Below are positions 14,221 through 19,767 of a stretch of DNA of 19,767 bases, piece after piece. Numbering within the stretch: the stretch's first letter is position 1; the number at the start of each line of letters is the position of its first letter. The notes beneath the pieces are model-generated. The model saw only the letters and a program-made list of their open reading frames with translations, was not told the DNA's origin and searched no databases. The position numbers and the translations under genes were made by a program. Source of the DNA: UBA3910 sp964626065 (lineage in GTDB: Bacteria; Bacillota; Limnochordia; Darwinibacteriales; Darwinibacteriaceae); the NCBI GenBank assembly GCA_964626065.1, contig CAZVDE010000026.1, forward strand, positions 1 through 19,767. Direction: 5' to 3'.

Positions 14221-14979
14221 TTACAGATTGCGAATCCGATAAAAGTACTTATCCACGATTTTATTGTTGTGCTCAACTGCCTCTTGCGAGTTTGCCGCCA
14301 AGGAGCCATTGTAATAAACATCCGGTTTAATCCCCCGGGCCAGCAAGTTTTCCACCGCTTGCACCAAAACAGCGTTAATAATGTACACGCCGGGAATGGT
14401 GGAAGTGGGGCCCACCTTTGGCTCAAACCCTTCTAATTCCACTGCCGCATCGCCAATGGGAGTGCAGTTATCGATTACCACATCACCCATATCCTTCAGT
14501 TTTTTCCCGGAGGAGTGTAAAGGCCGCAAATAGTCAGAGTAATCGGTGGAATTAATGACAATCGTCGGCACCTTGCGTTCTTGACAGCTGCGGGCGACTT
14601 CGATGGGAACCGCGTTATTGCCTGAATTAGAAATGACAATCATAACATCAGGCGGCTGCACCCGGTGATAATCTACAATGGCTTCCCCCGCGCCCTCTAG
14701 TTTCTCCAAAGGGTTGGATTTGGTGATTTCCACACTCCCGGTCATGCTCGTTTCCAAAATGGCGTGGACCGGAGCCAAGGTTGCGGAGCGCCAAAACACC
14801 TCGTCCGCCATCATGTGCGAATGGCCAGTCCCGAAAACGTGCACTAAGCCATCCTCCGCAATACAATCGGCCACAATTTCAGCGGCTTTGAGAATATTGT
14901 CCCCTTCCCGCTCCTCTACTTTTTTCACTACCTCATGAACCGCGGTAAAATATCGTTTCCATGCCTTTGTCATCTGCAT
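14221..14979 (-). CDS. UPF0309/COG4821 SIS-domain phosphosugar protein (paralogue 5)
   Basis: A 252-residue single-SIS protein, the closest relative in this window of the SIS protein at 5080-5838: gap-free alignment, about 55% identity counted by eye, same C-terminal pattern NGSLA...KYFxRIRNL. Motifs are HVFGTGHSHMMADE at 47-60, VISNSGNNAVPIE at 115-127, LHSSGKKL at 154-161, DNCTPIGDAAV at 170-180 and GPTST at 190-194. It keeps the GHSH His that its sister has lost. Two ATG codons are adjacent at the start; I choose the one at 14979 because GAGGAG is six bases from it and only three from the ATG at 14982, and it gives the same length as the sister. It follows the second CutC homologue by 24 bp in one operon. 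The reaction is unassigned. Confidence 0.87.
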   Translation of the reverse strand: MQMTKAWKRYFTAVHEVVKKVEEREGDNILKAAEIVADCIAEDGLVHVFGTGHSHMMADEVFWRSATLAPVHAILETSMTGSVEITKSNPLEKLEGAGEAIVDYHRVQPPDVMIVISNSGNNAVPIEVARSCQERKVPTIVINSTDYSDYLRPLHSSGKKLKDMGDVVIDNCTPIGDAAVELEGFEPKVGPTSTIPGVYIINAVLVQAVENLLARGIKPDVYYNGSLAANSQEAVEHNNKIVDKYFYRIRNL

Positions 14980-15003
14980 CATCTGCTCCTCTTTATGGTT
15001 TCT

Positions 15004-15714
15004 TCACGATTGACAATGTAATCTCACGGCCCGGTCCAGGTTTTCCCGCAGCAGCCTAACCCTTGCCTCGACAACATCACCGCCGCTTTCGGCCGGCATA
15101 CGTACCCCCGAGCCTGAATGGGCGTTGGGCACTCCCGTTTCCTGCACCAGCCAGGCGATGTTTTCGGGGGTAACCCCTCCCGCCAGAAATAGATCAATCC
15201 GTCCATCCGCCTGGTTTTGAAAACGTCTGATTCTTTCAGTCCCATCCGGTGCTTTTGTTCCCAAACGCCGGCCGCCCGTCAAACGAACACTCTTAATGCC
15301 TAGTTCAATCAATTTTTCCAACGCTTGCTCCGGATCCTTGGTTTGCTCCCAGGCCAAATGGAAATTCAAGGGGATGCCGGCGGCCGCTTCCCGAAATTTT
15401 TGCACCGCCTCCACATCAATTTCGCCCTGTGGCGTTAGTGCACCAAGCAAAAACCCCGCCACATTGTACTGCCTGGCCAGGCTGATATCTTTGCACATAG
15501 CCGCAATGTCTTCCGGAGAAAGTACAAAACTTTTTTTGTGCGGCCGCACCATCACCATCACGTCAATCTGCACTCGGCTGCAGATCTGTTCAATCATACC
15601 TAAAGTAGGAGTCAACCCATCGAGTTCAGCAGCGCTTTTCAGATCAAGCTGTGTCGCGCCGCCCGCTTCGGCGGCTAGTGCATCTGCCACCGTTTCCACA
15701 ATAATCTCCAGCAT
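15004..15714 (-). CDS. Divergent CutC-family TIM-barrel protein
   Basis: A 236-residue protein recognisable as CutC-like by LDGLTPTLGMI (31-41), MVRPHKKSFVLSPEDI, GFLLGALTPQGEID, LNFHLAWEQT (116-125) with His119, VRLTGGR and FLAGGVTPENI. It departs from the typical homologue at 4329-4958: GADRVELC is replaced by GATQLDLK, so that Cys is lost, and RPRGGG by RPHKKS. A C-terminal tail of about 30 residues is added. The loss of ELC in a paralogue that keeps the barrel core suggests a changed ligand rather than decay, since the frame is intact. The start is ATG with GAAGGGGG upstream, 29 bp after the permease stop, placing it in the ABC importer operon. That links it to processing of the imported compound (inference) rather than to copper. 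Confidence 0.78.
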   Translation of the reverse strand: MLEIIVETVADALAAEAGGATQLDLKSAAELDGLTPTLGMIEQICSRVQIDVMVMVRPHKKSFVLSPEDIAAMCKDISLARQYNVAGFLLGALTPQGEIDVEAVQKFREAAAGIPLNFHLAWEQTKDPEQALEKLIELGIKSVRLTGGRRLGTKAPDGTERIRRFQNQADGRIDLFLAGGVTPENIAWLVQETGVPNAHSGSGVRMPAESGGDVVEARVRLLRENLDRAVRLHCQS

Positions 15715-15743
15715 AACTAAGCCCCCTTCTTTAAATTCGATCT

Positions 15744-17399
15744 TTACAATGTAACTTCCTTAGTCGTCGATACCTTAAAGAAAATTGCCAGTGATATTAC
15801 CGTTGTGGCATACAAGATTGTAGACAAGGCCGCCGCCACCGGGTAGTTGCCCCTGATTACATCGGTGTAAATGCGAATTGTCATCGTCTGGGTCCTAGTT
15901 GTATACAGAAGTACGGAGGCACTTACTTCGGAAATAATCGTAATCCAGCTGAGAACGGCACCCGAAATTACGCCCGGCAGCATTTGGGGCAGGGTGATTT
16001 TGAAAAAGGTCCTAAGATTGGAGGAGCCCAAGCTGATGGCCGCCTCCTCCGTATTAATGTTGATTTGATGCATAATCGCCGCGCTTGACCGCACTGTAAA
16101 GGGTAGGCGGCGGATCACATAAGCGATGATCATGATTGTAGCCGTTGCGCTGAGCAGCAGCGGTGGCGTATTAAAGCGCAGCAGCAGGGCGATGCCCACG
16201 ATGGAACCGGGTACCAAATAAGGAAACATGGTCACCACATCTAAGATGCCCGTAATAATGCTGCGTTTGCGCACCGTAATGTAGCCAATTAAAATTGCCA
16301 GCAAGACCACAACCACAATGGCAATTGCGGCCAGAGTAAATGTGTTGCGAATCGGGATTGCTGCCCGGCTGAACGCGGCTCGGAAATTATCCAAAGAATA
16401 TCCCGGGATCAGCACGTTCCCCGACGTTTTGCGAAATGAAGTGTACACAACGTACATATGGGGAAACAGAGTCAGTAGAGTAAAACCATAAACATACAGA
16501 TGGGCGAGAATGTTGCCAATGCCCGTGGCCTGCTTGGGCTGCACCGGATTAAGCGCATTCATTACAAACGATTTGCGGCCCGAAATAAATTTTTGCAGTA
16601 AAAAGACGGAGGTGGCAAAGACAATCACACACACACTGATCGCCGAAGCAAAACCGGAATCCCCGCCCAACTCGCCAATGAACTCGTTCACGATCAGCAC
16701 CGGCACGGTGCGGTACCCTTCGCCAATCAGCATGGGGGTGGCGTAATCGGAAAACACTCGCATAAATACAACTAAAAAGCCGGCCAAAACGGTTGGCAAA
16801 ATTAGGGGCAGCACAATGCGCACCACCTTTTTGATGCCCGTAAAGCCCAGCAGTTCAGCTGCTTCCAAAAGCGCCCCGTCCATTTTTTCCATCGCCCCGT
16901 ATAAATAGACAAACATGAGCGGGGTCATGGACAGGGTGAACACCAGGAGCATGCCGGGAAACCCGTAAATATCCGGGATACGCACATTCAGTGTATTGCT
17001 GAGAAACTTGGTGATCAGGCCATTGCGGCCCAACAATAGTATCCAGGAATAACCGCCGATAAAAGGCGCCTGCATACAAGACACCAAGAGCAGCATGCGA
17101 ATGGTATCCCTTCCCTTGATTTTGTACATGCGCAGTAGGTATGCTAACGGGGTTGCAAAAAGAACCACCAGCAGGCTCACTGCGGTAGAGACCTTAATGC
17201 TGTTGAATATGGGCAGATAGTAATATTTGTGGCTGAAAAACTTGATGAAGTAGCCCAGCGTGTATTCGCCCGTTTTTTGATCAACTACACTTTCCACCAA
17301 GAGCGTCAGCAGGGGGGCAACAAGGAAAACCAAATATAAAGAAAATACCGCTAAGGAAATAACAGTCCAGATATTAAAAGACCTTGTTTTGTTCCGCAT
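15744..17399 (-). CDS. Fe(3+)/hexose-phosphate-type ABC transporter permease, fused two-domain
   Basis: A 551-residue inner-membrane permease with two homologous halves, each of about six hydrophobic helices, as in FbpB/AfuB/SfuB-type importers. Each half has the cytoplasmic EAA loop that docks the ATPase: EAAELLGFTGIKKVVRIVLP near residues 179-198 and EEAAISLGSSNLRTFFKITL near 451-470. No truncation is seen. The frame can start at a TTG at 17408, but I prefer the ATG at 17399, one base after the ATPase stop codon; AAAGGGAAG lies upstream of both and the choice is not certain. It is co-transcribed with the ATPase and the binding protein. The family imports ferric iron, 2-aminoethylphosphonate or hexose phosphates; the sugar-phosphate genes around it favour the last (inference). 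Confidence 0.88.
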   Translation of the reverse strand: MRNKTRSFNIWTVISLAVFSLYLVFLVAPLLTLLVESVVDQKTGEYTLGYFIKFFSHKYYYLPIFNSIKVSTAVSLLVVLFATPLAYLLRMYKIKGRDTIRMLLLVSCMQAPFIGGYSWILLLGRNGLITKFLSNTLNVRIPDIYGFPGMLLVFTLSMTPLMFVYLYGAMEKMDGALLEAAELLGFTGIKKVVRIVLPLILPTVLAGFLVVFMRVFSDYATPMLIGEGYRTVPVLIVNEFIGELGGDSGFASAISVCVIVFATSVFLLQKFISGRKSFVMNALNPVQPKQATGIGNILAHLYVYGFTLLTLFPHMYVVYTSFRKTSGNVLIPGYSLDNFRAAFSRAAIPIRNTFTLAAIAIVVVVLLAILIGYITVRKRSIITGILDVVTMFPYLVPGSIVGIALLLRFNTPPLLLSATATIMIIAYVIRRLPFTVRSSAAIMHQININTEEAAISLGSSNLRTFFKITLPQMLPGVISGAVLSWITIISEVSASVLLYTTRTQTMTIRIYTDVIRGNYPVAAALSTILYATTVISLAIFFKVSTTKEVTL

Positions 17400-17400
17400 T

Positions 17401-18537
17401 TTAACCAACTTCCCTTTCTAAACGCGCCTCGCTTTTATACTCTTGATTAAAGCTGGTCTCTTTTTCATGATGGAACAAATTGATTCTGTCTTTCTTAACA
17501 CCCAAACAGATTTCTGTCCCCGGCAGCAGAGGATCGAGGGCATCCGATTCTCGAATCAGTTTTACCTCCTGCCCGGTTTCCAAAGTGGCAACATAGTGCG
17601 TGTTCAGGCCCAAATACATGCGGTCCCGTATTTTAGCCTTGATCCCTACCCCATCGGTGCGCAAGTGGAATTCCTCAGGCCGCACGGAAACGCTGACCGG
17701 AATTTGCTGGCCTTCATCAAGACTTATTTTCAAGTTATCTGCAATTGCCTCTGCGTAATTCTCAGTCAATTCCAAAATCAAATTTCCATCTTTTTTAGCC
17801 AGTTTCCCGGTAAGAATATTGGTCTGGCCGATGAAGCTTGCTACAAAAAGGTTGGCGGGCCTTTGGTAGATTTCCTCAGGCACACCGATCTGCTGGATTA
17901 CCCCGTGGTTCATAACCGCGATTCGATCCGAGACCACCATGGCTTCTTCTTGATCGTGAGTGACGTAAACAGTCGTCACGCCATATTGCTTTTGGATATC
18001 CCTGATTACGTTGCGCATGTCCACCCTGAGTTTGGCATCTAAGTTAGATAGGGGCTCGTCCATTAAAAGCACATCGGGTCGCGACACGATAGCACGGGCC
18101 AGGGCCACGCGCTGCTGCTGGCCGCCGGACAGTTTTTCGGGCAGCTTATCGCGGTGATCTTTCATCTGAATTACATCTAAAATATCATCAACCACCCCGG
18201 CAATTTCGTCCGCTTGGTAGGTTTTTCTGGTTTTCAGCCCGAAGCCTATATTTTTTTCCACCGTCAAATGGGGGAAAAGCGCATAATCTTGGAAAACCAT
18301 GCCGATCTTGCGATCCTTGGGGGGAACCTTGTTAATAATTTTGTCATCAAAATAAATTGAACCCCGTTCGATACTCACAAATCCCGCAATCATTCTTAAT
18401 AAAGTTGTTTTGCCGCAGCCGGAAGGGCCGAGTAAGGTAAAAAACTCGCCGGCCGGTATTTCTAGGGATAAATTGGGTATTACAGTAAAATCGCCGTACT
18501 TTTTCATCGTTTCTTTAATCGTTATAAATTTGCTCAT
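17401..18537 (-). CDS. ABC transporter ATP-binding protein (FbpC/AfuC/PotA-like)
   Basis: A 378-residue ATPase that powers the adjacent permease from the cytoplasmic side. Motifs in order: Walker A GPSGCGKT (37-44), Q-loop VFQDYALFPH (81-90), signature LSGGQQQRVALARAI (136-150), Walker B VLLMDEP (156-162), D-loop SNLDAKLR and the switch His194 in VTHDQEEAM. A C-terminal TOBE-type region of about 130 residues follows, with SVRPEEFHL. Length is normal for this importer subfamily. The start is ATG with AGAGGAG about seven bases upstream. The TAA stop is one base from the permease ATG, so translation is probably coupled. The upstream binding-protein gene is separated by 105 bp containing a strong stem-loop. 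Confidence 0.93.
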   Translation of the reverse strand: MSKFITIKETMKKYGDFTVIPNLSLEIPAGEFFTLLGPSGCGKTTLLRMIAGFVSIERGSIYFDDKIINKVPPKDRKIGMVFQDYALFPHLTVEKNIGFGLKTRKTYQADEIAGVVDDILDVIQMKDHRDKLPEKLSGGQQQRVALARAIVSRPDVLLMDEPLSNLDAKLRVDMRNVIRDIQKQYGVTTVYVTHDQEEAMVVSDRIAVMNHGVIQQIGVPEEIYQRPANLFVASFIGQTNILTGKLAKKDGNLILELTENYAEAIADNLKISLDEGQQIPVSVSVRPEEFHLRTDGVGIKAKIRDRMYLGLNTHYVATLETGQEVKLIRESDALDPLLPGTEICLGVKKDRINLFHHEKETSFNQEYKSEARLEREVG

Positions 18538-18564
18538 TTCACTGCTCCTCTAACGGGGGTGGAT

Positions 18565-18597
18565 CCTGCGGAAGGCCCCCATCAGGCCTTCCGCAGG
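18565..18597 (-). other. Intercistronic stem-loop after the binding-protein gene
   Basis: A perfect 13-bp GC-rich inverted repeat (18565-18577 with 18585-18597) has a 7-nt loop, in the gap between the binding-protein stop (18643) and the ATPase start. No T-run follows on the minus strand. Such structures commonly protect the upstream mRNA and let binding protein outnumber the membrane complex. Confidence 0.75.
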
Positions 18598-18642
18598 TAT
18601 ACTCTGCACACCCGCACAGATTCTATCAAAAATGGTAACTTA

Positions 18643-19650
18643 CTATTTGGTGATCCAAAGTTCGATATATTTCTCAATAATCGCGGGCTTTTGGGCTTCC
18701 ACATAATGTACATCCCAGAGGAAGGAATCCATGTCTTCCAACGGTTCCATGAAATCAACCAATTCGACGCCGGCGCGAATCGGGCGGTTTAAGACTTCTG
18801 CCATTGCCTTTTGCGCGTCTTCGGAGGTGAGAAAGTCAATGAATTTCTCAGCATTTTCCGGATTGGGGCTGTTGCGAACTTTCGAAGCAACGCCTGCCGC
18901 AGCCATGATTCCCTCTTCCGGATAGACAACTTTCACCGGAGCGCCGTCCACAACCCAGTTCAGAGCGGCCAATTCCCACGTGAGGCCTACCGGATATTCT
19001 CCTTCAGCAACACTGCGGTGCACAACTCCGGAACTACTGGAGATTTTGCCGTCCAGATTATCAAGGAACTTGTCCACATAAGTCCAAGCGGCGGGGTTCA
19101 TCAGATCTTGGCGATCCCCCATCGAATACAGCATATTCACTACCGTCAACAAAGCGGAAGAAGATGCGGACGCATCACCGTGGGCAATCTTGCCCTTAAG
19201 TTCCGGCTGCAGTAAATCAGCATAACCGTTAACGGTGATTCCCAGTTCATCCAGTAAATCGGTGTTCACAAAAATTACGTGCAGATCAACGGCGGTCTGG
19301 GTATAGATGCCGTCTTGGTTCCCAAACCCTTCCAGCATAAACTCATCGTTAGTGGAAACATACTCTTCAAACAAATGGGCGATGGGCTGTACAACCGCGG
19401 GGTTACTGCCCCAGAAAACGTCACAATATGGATTGTGCTGCTCGATCTGGACGCGTTTCACAAGCTCGCCGGAACCGGCTGTAATCACTTCAACCGAAAT
19501 GCCGGTCTGTTCTTCAAACATTGGCATCAGAATATTAATCAATTCTTCTGCAATCGGAGTATAAACCACAACCCTGCCCGATGCTTGGACAGTACCTGCT
19601 GCAGCAACCAGTAATGCGATAATTAGTAGGACTTGAATGCGATTTTTCAA
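18643..19650 (-). CDS. Fe(3+)/hexose-phosphate-type ABC transporter substrate-binding protein
   Basis: A 335-residue exported binding protein. An N-terminal signal peptide runs KNRIQVLLIIALLVAAAG with likely cleavage after VQA (residue 23). There is no Cys at the cleavage site, so it is soluble rather than a lipoprotein. The mature start RVVVYTP, TAGSGELVKRVQIE (58-70), DVFWGSNP (77-84), VVHRSVAEGEYPVGLTWE (209-226) and VRNSPNPENAEKFIDFL fit the FbpA/AfuA-type family (extracellular solute-binding protein family 1). The Tyr-Tyr pair that binds iron in FbpA is missing at the corresponding VGLTWELAA segment, which argues against iron. Start choice: TTG at 19650, because GGGAGTG is six bases upstream and the signal peptide then begins with K-N-R; the ATG at 19665 has no ribosome site. 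First gene of the ABC operon; its promoter is only partly in the window. Confidence 0.87.
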   Translation of the reverse strand: MKNRIQVLLIIALLVAAAGTVQASGRVVVYTPIAEELINILMPMFEEQTGISVEVITAGSGELVKRVQIEQHNPYCDVFWGSNPAVVQPIAHLFEEYVSTNDEFMLEGFGNQDGIYTQTAVDLHVIFVNTDLLDELGITVNGYADLLQPELKGKIAHGDASASSSALLTVVNMLYSMGDRQDLMNPAAWTYVDKFLDNLDGKISSSSGVVHRSVAEGEYPVGLTWELAALNWVVDGAPVKVVYPEEGIMAAAGVASKVRNSPNPENAEKFIDFLTSEDAQKAMAEVLNRPIRAGVELVDFMEPLEDMDSFLWDVHYVEAQKPAIIEKYIELWITK

Positions 19651-19767
19651 ATTTGTCACTCCCATATTTTTAAGTATGATCTGCCTTCACCAAGCCTGTT
19701 TAGTCCGTTCCACCTCCCAGTGTATCCTGTCCCGCACTAAAAACATGCAGAAACATTTATCAAAGGC

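Noticed and set aside
17443..18042. A 199-codon plus-strand open frame lying inside the ABC ATPase gene.
   Set aside because: It is fully antisense to a gene with every ABC motif, has no convincing ribosome site, and its translation shows no recognisable domain.
15744..19650. Annotation of the ABC transporter as a ferric iron importer.
   Set aside because: Iron-binding Tyr pair not seen in the binding protein, no siderophore or iron genes nearby, and neighbours are phosphosugar enzymes. Kept as an alternative only.
1..19767. Mobile elements, integrase, tRNA or rRNA genes, CRISPR arrays and riboswitches were looked for.
   Set aside because: No transposase or integrase motifs, terminal repeats, tRNA cloverleaf, rRNA segments, repeat arrays or recognised riboswitch cores were seen.

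Overview
ORGANISM. The window looks like a chromosomal segment of a bacterium in or near the Bacillota. The evidence is strong AGGAGG-type ribosome binding sites, frequent GTG and TTG starts, UPF0309/COG4821 SIS proteins, a mannose-family PTS, and base composition near 50% GC judged by eye. The one exported binding protein has an ordinary Sec signal peptide with no lipobox cysteine. That is unusual for a one-membrane Gram-positive and hints at a diderm Bacillota lineage. I cannot name a genus. LAYOUT. Twenty of the 21 genes lie on the minus strand; only a deoC-type aldolase (3622-4284) is on the plus strand. Read in the minus direction the window holds: (a) 19650-15744, a Fe(3+)-type ABC importer (binding protein, ATPase, fused permease); (b) 15714-9601, a tight run of CutC-like protein, COG4821 SIS protein, ribulose/allulose-phosphate-type 3-epimerase, two-SIS-domain GlmS/AgaS-like protein, Cof-type HAD phosphatase, second COG4821 protein and Gfo/Idh/MocA oxidoreductase; (c) 9413-6837, a complete mannose-family PTS in the order IIC-IID-IIA-IIB behind its own promoter and a palindromic operator candidate; (d) 6595-4329, two more COG4821 proteins and a second CutC homologue; (e) the plus-strand aldolase, convergent with cutC and divergent from (f); (f) 3334-98, NagA paralogue, fifth COG4821 protein and a more typical NagA, closed by a strong terminator. 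HOW IT WORKS TOGETHER. This is an amino-sugar or sugar-phosphate catabolic locus with two import routes. The PTS would bring in and phosphorylate a hexosamine-type sugar. The ABC importer belongs to the family labelled ferric but lacks the usual iron-binding tyrosine pair, so it may import already phosphorylated sugars as AfuABC does. Two NagA-type deacetylases would remove N-acetyl groups. The two-SIS protein, which has no glutaminase domain, is the best candidate for the deaminase/isomerase step, because no NagB-type deaminase is present. The epimerase, oxidoreductase, aldolase, HAD phosphatase and CutC TIM barrels would handle further phosphosugars. The striking feature is five paralogues of one SIS family of unassigned function, spread over three operon segments and differing at their signature motifs. 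I infer a family expansion for several related sugar phosphates. No glycoside hydrolase and no transcription factor is encoded here, so polymer breakdown and regulation must be supplied from elsewhere.
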